Source of the DNA: Hyphomicrobiales bacterium
GTDB taxonomy: Bacteria; Pseudomonadota; Alphaproteobacteria; Rhizobiales; OSC116
DNA length: 35,642 nucleotides
Assembly (NCBI GenBank): GCA_002401855.1
Contig: NVUH01000025.1
Location: 1 to 35,642, forward strand
Direction of reading: 5' to 3'
This document shows, piece after piece, positions 22,403 to 30,448 of the stretch; position 1 is the first letter of the stretch; each line of letters begins with the position of its first letter. The position numbers and the translations under genes were made by a program. A model generated the notes under the pieces. It ran no database searches, was not told the origin of the DNA, and worked only from the letters and a program-made list of their open reading frames with translations.

Positions 22403-22922
22403 CCTTGTCACATTAGTAAAAGCCGAAGTTGACCGCGCCATGCAACAGCTAATTGTGCGCACCACAATTGCGGAAGTTGACCATGAAAAACAGCGCATCA
22501 AAGTAAATGTCGGTGATGGGACTAGCGGCTGGGTTGAAGTTTCTGGCTCTAAGAGTTCCTGGACTGCGCCAGAGAAAGACCAGCCTGTCATCATGCTAAA
22601 CCCGTGTGGTGATTTAGACCAAGGCATAGCCATAAATGGCGGCTATAGCGATGCACACCCATCACCTTCAAGTGAGGCTGGGGCATTTGTAGAACAACGC
22701 GGCTCATCAACTGTCACCATTAAAGATGGTGAAGTGACTATTCGGAGCGATAAAATCACAGTGATTGCACCAGATATTACGCTAGAAGGTTCAACCGTAA
22801 ATGTTACAGCGCCCAACATAACCCTCGATGGCACAACTGTGCTTAACGGCATAGTCAAACTAGGCGGCGCTGGTGCTGCTTTGGGTGTCATGGGTAGCGG
22901 CAGCGTATTTACAGTTTTATAG
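22395..22922 (+). CDS. V: baseplate spike/assembly protein (P2 V-like)
   Basis: 175 aa from ATG 22395, preceded by GAGGAT; longer frames upstream lie inside the previous gene. An OB-like N-terminal part (VRTTIAEVDHEKQRIKVNVGDGTSGWVEV, MLNPCGDLDQGIAINGGY) is followed by a triple-stranded beta-helix tail built of short repeats (VTIKDGEVTIRSDKITVIAP, DITLEGSTVNVTAPNITLDG). This matches the membrane-piercing spike of P2 gpV. A metal-binding HxH tip is not evident. Confidence 0.88.
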   Translation: MTDLVTLVKAEVDRAMQQLIVRTTIAEVDHEKQRIKVNVGDGTSGWVEVSGSKSSWTAPEKDQPVIMLNPCGDLDQGIAINGGYSDAHPSPSSEAGAFVEQRGSSTVTIKDGEVTIRSDKITVIAPDITLEGSTVNVTAPNITLDGTTVLNGIVKLGGAGAALGVMGSGSVFTVL

Positions 22923-22942
22923 ACAATTTTAAAGGAAGAAAA

Positions 22943-23140
22943 ATGACCAAAACCAAACCAGAACTAAAAAATTACGTCACCAAGCAAGACGGCTGGGTAG
23001 ACGGAAAACATCGTAAAAAAGGTGCGCCTTTGTTGCCTATGACTGAGCTGCAAGCCGAGCATGATTTGATCGGCGGCAAGATTGAGCTTGCACCAAAAAC
23101 CACGTCTGCAGCTAAAAAAGCCACAAAAGAAAAACCATGA
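22943..23140 (+). CDS. small protein between V- and W-like genes (65 aa)
   Basis: 65 aa, start with AAAGGAAG upstream. The central motif VDGKHRKKGAPLLPMTELQAEHDLIGGKIEL is a recognisable small-protein pattern in phage tail operons (a 'GxPLxLTxxQAxYLxxxGxI' type beta-hairpin plus helix). The tail is Lys/Ala-rich (KTTSAAKKATKEKP). The function is unknown. It is probably genuine because it fills the space between two structural genes with a good ribosome site. Confidence 0.7.
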   Translation: MTKTKPELKNYVTKQDGWVDGKHRKKGAPLLPMTELQAEHDLIGGKIELAPKTTSAAKKATKEKP

Positions 23141-23151
23141 GGCGAATGTAA

Positions 23152-23496
23152 ATGATCGGCGTGGATGCAGAAACAGGCAAGGCAATTACGGGCAAAGCGC
23201 ATTTGCGCCAGTCTATTAGCCGCATTCTGTTCACGCCGCTTGGCAGTGTCATCATGCGGCCAGATTTTGGTTCAAGATTATTTGAGCTAATCGGCAAGAA
23301 TTTAGATGATTATTTGCAGCTCGAAATATTTGTTGCCACGGCTGAGGCTCTAGAAAAATGGGAGCCGCGTATTTTGGTAAAGCGTGTGCAATTTGAGCGA
23401 AGTGATCTTGGTGTGGCGATTTTAACGCTGCATTACGAAAATGTAGAAACAGGCGAACTTGTCGCCGAAACTTTTGAAAAGGAGGTTAAACAATGA
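23152..23496 (+). CDS. W: baseplate wedge protein (P2 W/T4 gp25-like)
   Basis: 114 aa. HLRQSISRILFTPLGSVIMRPDFGSRLFELIGKN is the gp25-like/P2 W signature, in which R-P-x-x-G-S-x-L-F-E is the core. It forms part of the baseplate wedge with gpJ and gpI. It ends in an ATGATG overlap with gpJ and is preceded by GAGGCGA. Confidence 0.93.
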   Translation: MIGVDAETGKAITGKAHLRQSISRILFTPLGSVIMRPDFGSRLFELIGKNLDDYLQLEIFVATAEALEKWEPRILVKRVQFERSDLGVAILTLHYENVETGELVAETFEKEVKQ

Positions 23497-24377
23497 TGCA
23501 ATTTACAGCCATAGATTTAAGTAAACTTCCTGCGCCTAATATCATCCAGCCTTTGAATTTTGATGATGTTCTGGCCGAAAATATCGCGCTTTATAAAATT
23601 GAATTTCCTGAATGGGATGCCACGGTGGAGAGTGACCCCATTATGTCGGCTCTGCGTGTAACTGCATACAAAGAAATTGGCTTGCGTGGCCAAATTAATG
23701 ACGGTGCTAAAGCCTGCATGATTGCAAAAGCAGAAAAAGAAGATTTAGACAATTTAGTCGCTGATTTTGGCTTGGTGCGCGAAACCATAACGCCCGCAAC
23801 TGATGACACGCCTGCTGTGATGGAAAGCGATGACCGCCTGCGCAAGCGCCGCATTCTTGCGCCAGAAGGCCTTACTAATGCAGGTTCTGTCGGTGCTTAT
23901 ATGTATTGGGCGATGAATAATAACATCATCGAGGATGCACTGGTTGAAACGCCAGTTGAAGGCACGGTTAAAATCACCCTTATGGCCTTTGGCGATAGCG
24001 GTGCTGCTAGCCCTTCAAATATTGCCTATATGGCTGGTGTGCTCAGTGTTGATTTGCGCCGCCCGTTAACAGACAATTTGTTATTGGAAAGTGTCGCAGT
24101 CATTAACTACACGATAACCGCGATTTTGAGAATTTATGCAGGCTTAGACTTTGCCGAGATTGAAGCGCAGGCGCTTGAAAGCTTAAATGCCTATATTGCG
24201 GACATGCGCAAAATGGGTTCAGACATTACCCTGTCTGGCATTAATGCTGCGCTAAAAGTTGAAGGCGTTGAGCGCGTAATTATCAGCTCACCCGCTGTCG
24301 ACATAGCCATTAGCGCCACTCAAAAGGCCTATTGCGACCCAGCTAACATCAATATCAGCTCGGAGGTTGCAGTATGA
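23493..24377 (+). CDS. J: baseplate protein J (P2 J-like)
   Basis: 294 aa. FTAIDLSKLPAPNIIQPLNFDDVLAENIALYKIEFPEW, then ADDRLRKRRILAPEGLTNAGSVGAYMYWAM-like and VEGTVKITLMAFGDSGAASP, match the P2 gpJ baseplate family, the wedge component next to gpW. There are two adjacent ATG codons (23493, 23496); either serves. The end overlaps gpI by 4 nt. Confidence 0.93.
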   Translation: MMQFTAIDLSKLPAPNIIQPLNFDDVLAENIALYKIEFPEWDATVESDPIMSALRVTAYKEIGLRGQINDGAKACMIAKAEKEDLDNLVADFGLVRETITPATDDTPAVMESDDRLRKRRILAPEGLTNAGSVGAYMYWAMNNNIIEDALVETPVEGTVKITLMAFGDSGAASPSNIAYMAGVLSVDLRRPLTDNLLLESVAVINYTITAILRIYAGLDFAEIEAQALESLNAYIADMRKMGSDITLSGINAALKVEGVERVIISSPAVDIAISATQKAYCDPANINISSEVAV

Positions 24378-24925
24378 GTGATTTATTGCCAGTAAACGCC
24401 ACCAAGTTGGAACATGCTTTGGCCAATATTACCGAACAAAAGTTAGATTTGCCTGTCGATATTGGCGATTTGTGGAATGCCGACAAATGCCCCGTTCAAT
24501 TTTTGCCGTGGCTGGCCTATCAACATAGTGTTGATTTTTGGGATGCTGATTGGCATGAAGATGTAAAACGCGCCGCCATTAAAAACGCGATTTACACCCA
24601 TTCAATCAAAGGCACTAGAAATGCCATTGAGAACGCTTTGTTAGTTATTGGCATCACTGCTGATGTGACGGCATGGCATGAGTTTGAACCCAAAAAAGAC
24701 CCTTATACTTTTGAAGTTGTGGCATGGGTGAGTAAGCAAATTAAAGATGGTGTGTTTTTCATTGCTCCTGATTTACACAACCAAGCCCGCGCCATGATTG
24801 ATAGCCATAAATCTGCCCGTGATAGCTATGTGCTGGCCGTTGGAGCAAAAATGCCCGCCGCCATAAATGTTACCATTGCCTCAGTGGCTGAACTTGAAAT
24901 TCATACTGTCGGGGTGATGTCATGA
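24374..24925 (+). CDS. I: tail protein I (P2 I-like)
   Basis: 183 aa. DLLPVNATKLEHALANITEQKLDLPVDIGDLWNADKCPVQFLPWLAYQHSVDFWDADW is the standard N-terminal half of P2 gpI, with the LPWLAW-like and W...W motifs; the Phe/Trp-rich C-terminal part follows (YTFEVVAWVS). It links baseplate to fibre. Same letter as the Mu protease gene I upstream, but a different gene. It overlaps the fibre gene start (ATGA). Confidence 0.92.
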   Translation: MSDLLPVNATKLEHALANITEQKLDLPVDIGDLWNADKCPVQFLPWLAYQHSVDFWDADWHEDVKRAAIKNAIYTHSIKGTRNAIENALLVIGITADVTAWHEFEPKKDPYTFEVVAWVSKQIKDGVFFIAPDLHNQARAMIDSHKSARDSYVLAVGAKMPAAINVTIASVAELEIHTVGVMS

Positions 24926-25770
24926 CAATCAGTCTTTCACCAACTTTTACAACTGCTGGCCTTGCCGCTATTACTGCCGCTATTGGCAATGGCGATACGC
25001 TTTATGTTTCACATATTGCTGTTGGCGATGGTGATACAGGCAGTGGCGCGGAAGGTTATGCGCCAGATAGAAGCGAAACCGCTTTGCGCAATGAACTTTC
25101 ACGTGAGGCTGTGTCTGGCTATCAACTAGCAGATACGCAATTTACGGTTGAAGTTTTGTTTAATACTGCAACCACAATATCAGCTTTTGAAATTGGCTAT
25201 TTTTTAAATGATGGCACTTTGCTTGCTGTTTGGTCTGATGCCACAGCTTTAACAGAAATTGAAGACGGTAAATCTCTAAAAATTCGAATGCTGTTTAATG
25301 TCGGTTCACAAGAAGCAACGGTTGTTAATTTTGTTGTGCCTGTTGATGCCACGTTACGTTTAGATGGCATGAACAGAGTGATTGCCGATATTAATTGGAA
25401 TAATAAAGGCATTAAAAACCTTGCTGACGCGATAGCGGCTTCTGATGCCATAAACCTTGGCCAAGTGGTGGCATTGATTGATGCGGCCACGCCTGATTAT
25501 ACGATTGTTGAAGCTTCAATGACTGCCGAGGCTGGCGATGTGCTTTATGTGTTTTCCGATATTGAAAACATTAAAATCACCTTGCCATTAAATACATCCG
25601 ATAAAGGCGATGTGACTATTTATGCAATGGGTGGCCACCCGTTCAAAGCCTTACGCAATGGCGCAACCATAAAAAACAAAGCAGAAGATTTATTATTTAA
25701 CCGCAAATGCAAAGCTAAGCTTGTGAGTTTTGATGGCAATTGGAGCGCCGTCATCACTTTCTTAGCGTAA
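24922..25770 (+). CDS. H: tail fibre protein (P2 H-like N terminus)
   Basis: 282 aa. The first 150 residues (TFTTAGLAAITAAIGNGDTLYVSHIAVGDGDTG, TALRNELSREAVSGYQ, FEIGYFLNDGTLLAVWSD) are the fibre-attachment domain found in P2 gpH (DUF3751). The remainder is short (a DGMNRVIADINWNNKGIKNLADAIAASDAINLGQV linker typical of fibre shafts, then a beta-rich tip). It is much shorter than P2 gpH (669 aa). The receptor-binding part may therefore be supplied by the next gene. Confidence 0.85.
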   Translation: MTISLSPTFTTAGLAAITAAIGNGDTLYVSHIAVGDGDTGSGAEGYAPDRSETALRNELSREAVSGYQLADTQFTVEVLFNTATTISAFEIGYFLNDGTLLAVWSDATALTEIEDGKSLKIRMLFNVGSQEATVVNFVVPVDATLRLDGMNRVIADINWNNKGIKNLADAIAASDAINLGQVVALIDAATPDYTIVEASMTAEAGDVLYVFSDIENIKITLPLNTSDKGDVTIYAMGGHPFKALRNGATIKNKAEDLLFNRKCKAKLVSFDGNWSAVITFLA

Positions 25771-25784
25771 AAGGATTTATCAGA

Positions 25785-27287
25785 ATGATAAGTATAGCAA
25801 CAATAAACCAACCAAAATATGGTATCGAGATCCCAACTTCCAAGGGCGTCTATCAAATCAGTAGAGATTGGGAGGCCTCAGACGTTGACGGCACTTCTAA
25901 TGGTTTGGAAAAGTTTACTAAAGCTGGTGGTTGGGTAGCTTCTAACGATGATCTTGAAGCAATACTTAAAGCCGATGCAGAAGCAAAAAAGATATCTGAT
26001 GAAGATAAAAAATATCACTATGATTTTGCATCTGGAAATAACACAATTATTAGAACGCATAAACAAATTGGTCGCGTTGAAACTGCAACATCAAGCGGCT
26101 GGACCTTTTCATCTGGTTTTAATGGCGTGAATTCTGATGCAGCTGGCACAGGATTAGCTATTGATTACGATCCAGATAATTCACTCACCGTTGGCGGACT
26201 CAAATTAGTTGAGAATGCTGGCTACGCAAGCGGTGTATCATTCGTTCTAAGTGACGGATTATTGTATACTTTTGACGGCAAAAGCAGTGATGGTATGCCC
26301 GCTTCTGCGAGAATTTCAATCCAAACACAAATTATTAGCCAGGATTATGTGAGTTCAATATCTGAACCCAATAGCATTGAGAGTGATAGCTACATTGGTG
26401 ATAAATTTTGGAAACACCCAACTAAAGACATAATCTACTTTCTTGCTCAAAAATATATCGCGCCCGATAACGTTTATAAATTTGGCATCATCGACATGAC
26501 AAATGGTGGTATGCCTACAATATCAGTAATGATTAATATTGATAACACACATAATTATGCACCTCATTTTAAGTTGAGCGTCATTGATGATGACCATGTT
26601 TTATTTGCGTTTAATGAATATATAGCTGGCTCAGGCCAGTCACCAAAAGCATATTTTAGGATTATTAATGTTGAAGAAAACGTTCCGAGTTTGGTCGGCT
26701 CCGTTAGCGAAATCACTTATGGAAATTCTGCCACCCTTCACGAAATTGTAGCCATGTCCGCCACTGGCGGTTATTTATTATACTATTATAATAGCAGTTC
26801 TTTTGGTTATAAATATCAGAAAATCACCATCAACACCACAACTGGTATAGTTGCCGTTGATGGTTCACAAGAAAATTGGTCAACGACTAGTGGCGGCACC
26901 AATTCAACATTAAAGATTGATGAAAACAGATTTCTTAGAATTGATTGTTTGGATACTGGCGCGAAAGTGACAGCTTATTTATACGATTGTTCTACTGGCA
27001 CATACGGCCATATTGATCTGTTTACCTCTGGCAACAATGTAGCCCAATATTGTATAATTTTGCCACCTGATGAAGAGGGTATTTGCTTAGTTTTTGCTGG
27101 CGATAGGATTGGCAAGGTAATCATTCCCAAAACAGGAATTAATGTCCAAGCATGGCCAACCGTTGAGTCACCTATACAGATTACCAACATACAGGTTACT
27201 GAAAAAACAGCGCTAAAAAGCGGCGTTCAAATATTCAATAGAGTATCTATCGGCTCAGCGCCCGAATGGTACGCAATCATTTTATAA
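25785..27287 (+). CDS. large beta-rich protein in the fibre region, possible receptor-binding protein
   Basis: 500 aa from ATG 25785, with AAAGGAT suitably placed; an upstream frame inside the previous gene is not used. After a short helical segment (about 45-75) the protein is rich in Gly, Ser, Thr and Tyr. It shows repeated beta-strand units such as SGVSFVLSDGLLYTFDGKSS, HYAPHFKLSVIDDDHVLFAF-like, ATGGYLLYYYNSSSFGYKYQKI and GICLVFAGDRIGKVII, suggesting a beta-propeller. Position after the fibre gene and lower GC point to a host-range module. No known family is recognised. Confidence 0.65.
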   Translation: MISIATINQPKYGIEIPTSKGVYQISRDWEASDVDGTSNGLEKFTKAGGWVASNDDLEAILKADAEAKKISDEDKKYHYDFASGNNTIIRTHKQIGRVETATSSGWTFSSGFNGVNSDAAGTGLAIDYDPDNSLTVGGLKLVENAGYASGVSFVLSDGLLYTFDGKSSDGMPASARISIQTQIISQDYVSSISEPNSIESDSYIGDKFWKHPTKDIIYFLAQKYIAPDNVYKFGIIDMTNGGMPTISVMINIDNTHNYAPHFKLSVIDDDHVLFAFNEYIAGSGQSPKAYFRIINVEENVPSLVGSVSEITYGNSATLHEIVAMSATGGYLLYYYNSSSFGYKYQKITINTTTGIVAVDGSQENWSTTSGGTNSTLKIDENRFLRIDCLDTGAKVTAYLYDCSTGTYGHIDLFTSGNNVAQYCIILPPDEEGICLVFAGDRIGKVIIPKTGINVQAWPTVESPIQITNIQVTEKTALKSGVQIFNRVSIGSAPEWYAIIL

Positions 27288-27296
27288 GGAATTAGC

Positions 27297-27794
27297 ATGT
27301 CTATATTAGATCAAGATGAAAAAGACGATCTGTTGGCTGAATTGGCAGGTGAAAACACCATAAAATTGACTTTGGTGGCCAACGGTATTGAGATTGAAAA
27401 AGACGCCATAAATGTTGGCCGTATTCGGATTGGCGACACAATTAATTTTCGTGCCTTTAATGCATTTATTATTGAGCCAGTGAATACGCTCATTCCGAAA
27501 ATATTATTCAAACTGCGGTTTGGTGTGATGGAATGGGTGGCAATGGAGATATTGGCCGAAGGCACAGCAGAGGTTATAGAATTCGGCGCAGATGGTGACC
27601 CTGATTATGTTGCAGCCGCGCCCGCTATTGTTCCAGATCGTATCGCTAAATATTGGTTGGATATGTATGCCGAGCCAAGCCTTGTTAATGTCGATTTGGC
27701 CGACACTGGCACAATTAGTATTATTGGATATTTGGAAAGCAAAGGCTTGTTAACCGCCGAACGCGGGGCTGAAATTTTAGCGGTCGAGGTTTGA
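27297..27794 (+). CDS. protein of unknown function in the tail-fibre region (165 aa)
   Basis: 165 aa with AAGGA before the ATG. The sequence is acidic and soluble, with a beta-rich first half (IKLTLVANGIEIEKDAINVGRIRIGDT) and a helical second half (PDRIAKYWLDMYAEPSLV... IIGYLESKGLLTAERGAEIL). It may be a fibre chaperone or virion component by position. No motif identifies it. Confidence 0.6.
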   Translation: MSILDQDEKDDLLAELAGENTIKLTLVANGIEIEKDAINVGRIRIGDTINFRAFNAFIIEPVNTLIPKILFKLRFGVMEWVAMEILAEGTAEVIEFGADGDPDYVAAAPAIVPDRIAKYWLDMYAEPSLVNVDLADTGTISIIGYLESKGLLTAERGAEILAVEV

Positions 27795-27795
27795 T

Positions 27796-28230
27796 ATGAG
27801 CAGCTTTACCGATGAACCTGAATATGAAATATCACCCGATGGCCGCACTGCCACTATCACGCATGGTTTTGAGTTTCATCTTGGCCATAAAAATAGCGGT
27901 GATTATGTAGCGGTATTGGCAGGACAAACTACCGATGGTCTAACTATGCCAGCATGGGCAGAGCCATTGTTTAGGCGTTTTGCGCCACGTTGGAGCTGCA
28001 TTAAAGCCGTTATGGTTCATGACCAGCTTTGTAAAGATCGGTTCTATATCGATCAGACACATTATGGAACGGCGGTCGATTATCAGATCGATCAAAAAAC
28101 CATCGATGGAATATTTTTAGAAGCTTTACTGGTTTCTAAAATCAACCCAATTCGCGCCCATGTCTATTACTGTTTGGTGCGCATTTATCAAGATTACACA
28201 GCGTTCAAGCGCTGGGCAATGGATTTTTAA
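27796..28230 (+). CDS. DUF1353 family phage protein
   Basis: 144 aa, one base after the preceding stop. TDGLTMPAWAEPLFRRFAPRWSCIKAVMVHDQLC carries the DUF1353 core: the usual form is TDxASVPxxxxxxxPxxGxxxxAAxxHDxLY with a conserved HD. The C-terminal half is helical and aromatic (HVYYCLVRIYQDYTAFKRW). The family is common among phage tail-region genes and is suspected to be hydrolytic because of the HD motif, but no activity is established to my knowledge. Confidence 0.85.
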   Translation: MSSFTDEPEYEISPDGRTATITHGFEFHLGHKNSGDYVAVLAGQTTDGLTMPAWAEPLFRRFAPRWSCIKAVMVHDQLCKDRFYIDQTHYGTAVDYQIDQKTIDGIFLEALLVSKINPIRAHVYYCLVRIYQDYTAFKRWAMDF

Positions 28231-28232
28231 AA

Positions 28233-28246
28233 GCCTTTTAAAAGGC
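28233..28246. repeat. perfect palindrome GCCTTTTAAAAGGC
   Basis: A 14-bp perfect palindrome lies between the DUF1353 and sheath genes. It lacks a loop and a following T-run, so it is a poor terminator. It may be a protein-binding site or a stem that shields the start of the sheath message, whose strong GAGAGGAGG ribosome site follows. Confidence 0.4.
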
Positions 28247-28267
28247 CAATTAAGAGAGGAGGCTTAA

Positions 28268-29482
28268 ATGCCTGATACAATAAAAAAACTGCGGGGCATC
28301 CGCATTTGGAATGAAGGTGGTGGCGCGAATGTGCTTAATCCTGTTGACGGTTCAATTGCGGGGGTGATTGGCACTGCCCCTGATGCAAATGCTGAAGCTT
28401 TCCCATATGATGCCAATGTGCTGATTATCAGCAATATGGCACAGGCGTTGTTGCTTGGTCGCGCTGGTACGTTGCTAACACAAATTGAATTGCTATTTGC
28501 ACAAGGTGACGGCAATGGCGCAACCATTGTAGTGCGCCGTGTCGAAAAAGACGCTGATACTGCTGTAACCACTTCTAATTTTGTGGGTTCATTGGCTGCC
28601 AAAACGGGGTTTTATGGTTTTATTGATGCTGAGAATGATGTTGGTGTTAAACCAAGCCTATTCTTCGCGCCTAGCTATGGCACTGCCACCGAAGACGCGG
28701 AGACAAAAAACCCTGTAACAGTCGCAGGCCAAGCGGTTGCCGATAAAATGCATGGTTATCTGTTTGCCGAGGCAGATAGCAGTACAAAAGAAGCCGCTGT
28801 TGCATGGCGCGATTTGCACGGCCATGAGCGCACCCATATTATCGCCCAATCGGTAAAAGTTTGGTCTGTTGAATTGGCTGTTAATGTCACGGTTTCGGCA
28901 CTTGGTTTGGTTGTTGGCTTGGTGCTTAAAAAAGATGCTGATGAAGGTTTGGGCAAAAGCCCAGAGAATATGCCTGTATCTGGCATCACTGGTCTTAATC
29001 GCGCGGTTGATTTCAATTTGCATGATCCGAATAGTGAGGCTCAATATCTGGCGGATCATCAAATCAACTGCATTGTGCATGTTGGCGGTCGGTGGGTGCT
29101 TTGGGGCGCGTTGCTTGCCACTGAAACGGTAAATAAGCAATTCCTAAAAGTTGAGCGGGTTAATGATTTTATTGCTGGCACAATTCAACAGGGGTTTTTA
29201 TGGGCTGTTGGTATGGATAATAGCTCAGCTTTGGCTGATCTTATTCTTGAAGATGTAAATCTAATGTTGCGGGAGCTGCATGAAGCTAAGGTTATCCTTG
29301 GCGGTAAAGCATGGTGGCCACCTGAGATGAACCCATTAACGGCGCTTATCGCAGGGAAAATGTCAATTGATTTTGATAAGTCTATCGCTAGCCCAATGCA
29401 AGATTTGCGCTTCCGCATGTACGAAAATTCAAACTATCTGCTTGCTGATTTTGGTCGTTTAACGACTGACGTTGCGGCTTAA
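28268..29482 (+). CDS. FI: contractile tail sheath protein (P2 FI-like)
   Basis: 404 aa with a strong GAGAGGAGG upstream. The N-terminal TIKKLRGIRIWNEGGGANVLNPVDGSIAGVIGTAPDAN and the C-terminal VERVNDFIAGTIQQGFLWAVGMDNSS... GGKAWWPPEMNPLTALIAGKMSIDFDKSIASPMQDLRFRMYEN are typical for P2 FI tail sheaths. It polymerises around the tube and contracts to drive it through the envelope. It lies directly before the tube gene. Confidence 0.94.
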   Translation: MPDTIKKLRGIRIWNEGGGANVLNPVDGSIAGVIGTAPDANAEAFPYDANVLIISNMAQALLLGRAGTLLTQIELLFAQGDGNGATIVVRRVEKDADTAVTTSNFVGSLAAKTGFYGFIDAENDVGVKPSLFFAPSYGTATEDAETKNPVTVAGQAVADKMHGYLFAEADSSTKEAAVAWRDLHGHERTHIIAQSVKVWSVELAVNVTVSALGLVVGLVLKKDADEGLGKSPENMPVSGITGLNRAVDFNLHDPNSEAQYLADHQINCIVHVGGRWVLWGALLATETVNKQFLKVERVNDFIAGTIQQGFLWAVGMDNSSALADLILEDVNLMLRELHEAKVILGGKAWWPPEMNPLTALIAGKMSIDFDKSIASPMQDLRFRMYENSNYLLADFGRLTTDVAA

Positions 29483-29519
29483 CCCTTAACTATAGAAACT
29501 ATAAAAAGGAGTTTTTAAA

Positions 29520-30020
29520 ATGGCTAGAGAGGTATTAGTCGCTGCAAGCCTTGCCGTGCAAGGCGTGCATAAAAGAGAGAAGCTGGATAATGTAACCATG
29601 CCAGTTTTAAAGCATACCACCGAAACATGGCGTGGTGCTGGTGGCCTTGTTGATCAAGAAATCAGCCTAGGCTTAGAGGTAATTGTCGCTCAATTCAGTA
29701 TTGTTGGTTTAGATTTAGATCTTCAAAACGCCATCTCGCTAAGTAAGCGTGACAAGCTATTTGTCATTTATGCTTATGCCCGTCAAAAAGGTGGCGCAAA
29801 TGTCAAAGTTAAAGTGACCATGCGCGGCTTACTAAAGCCGTCTGATCAAGATGCCGTTGAAGGCAATAACTTGGTTAAAAACGGTTGGGAGTTTGTTTGT
29901 GATTATTACAAATATGAACAAGCTGGCAAGATTGTTCATGAGGTTGATGTAAATGGCACTGTTATGATTATAGGCGGCGTTGATGAAGCTGCTGCGCATA
30001 ATGAAGGTTTGGGGTTGTAG
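29520..30020 (+). CDS. FII: tail tube protein (P2 FII-like)
   Basis: 166 aa with AAAAAGGAG upstream. LDNVTMPVLKHTTETWRGAGGLVDQEISLGLEVIVAQFSIVGLD and KVKVTMRGLLKPSDQDAVEGN... YKYEQAGKIVHEVDVNGTVMIIGGVD match the P2 FII tube family. It forms the inner tube through which DNA passes. Sheath and tube form a pair, followed by the chaperone genes. Confidence 0.94.
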   Translation: MAREVLVAASLAVQGVHKREKLDNVTMPVLKHTTETWRGAGGLVDQEISLGLEVIVAQFSIVGLDLDLQNAISLSKRDKLFVIYAYARQKGGANVKVKVTMRGLLKPSDQDAVEGNNLVKNGWEFVCDYYKYEQAGKIVHEVDVNGTVMIIGGVDEAAAHNEGLGL

Positions 30021-30023
30021 ATT

Positions 30024-30332
30024 ATGAAAAATGATAGACATCCCCTAAAAACACCCTTCGACTTTGGTGGTCAGGAAATCAAAGATATTGGCTTTAACAC
30101 CCTTAAAGTTAGTGATCGTCTTATGATTGCGGGCTTTATTGATGAGTTGCCCGAAACACATAATTCGGTTGCGAGTTTAGAGTTTGAAGTCAATTGCTTG
30201 TCCGTCATCACAGGCATGGACACTATGGCTTTTGACGATATGTCTGATCCTGATTTTGCTGAGTTAAGGGAAAAAGCCGCGCCTTTTATGCCAACGGGGT
30301 GGGCTTCGATGCTGCACTCATCCGCCGCATAA
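30024..30332 (+). CDS. E: tail assembly chaperone E (P2 E-like)
   Basis: 102 aa. TPFDFGGQEIKDIGFNTLKVSDRLMIAGFIDE and the later SLEFEVNCLSVITGMDTMAFDDMSDPDFAELREKAAPFM have the layout of P2 gpE and related chaperones (a beta N-terminal half and a helix with LS.ltGm....l..L...D). Together with its frameshifted form it guides tape-measure and tube assembly and is not in the virion. The stop at 30330-30332 is bypassed in the longer form described separately. Confidence 0.88.
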   Translation: MKNDRHPLKTPFDFGGQEIKDIGFNTLKVSDRLMIAGFIDELPETHNSVASLEFEVNCLSVITGMDTMAFDDMSDPDFAELREKAAPFMPTGWASMLHSSAA

Positions 30333-30448
30333 TTGGCATTATTGCCAAAAACTTTAGATGGTCAAAATCTGAAATATACGAGTTAGATTTTGACCATTTC
30401 TTAGAATATTTTACCCAAATTACCGAGTTAAATAATGCCCGATCTTAA
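30263..30448 (+). CDS. E': E' extension read by -1 frameshift from E
   Basis: The -1 frame of E is open from 30263 (after a stop at 30260-30262) to TAA at 30446-30448. It encodes ...GVGFDAALIRRIIGIIAKNFRWSKSEIYELDFDHFLEYFTQITELN, a good match to the P2-type E' segment. It has no good start of its own, so it should be made as an E+E' fusion (30024-30448) by -1 slippage between 30263 and 30330. Runs GAA-AAA (30270-30275), CCT-TTT (30282-30287) and ACG-GGG (30294-30299) allow partial re-pairing. None is the T-TTT-TTG type known from P2. It overlaps the tape-measure start by 14 nt. Confidence 0.75.
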   Translation, partial: VKGKSRAFYANGVGFDAALIRRIIGIIAKNFRWSKSEIYELDFDHFLEYFTQITELNNARS

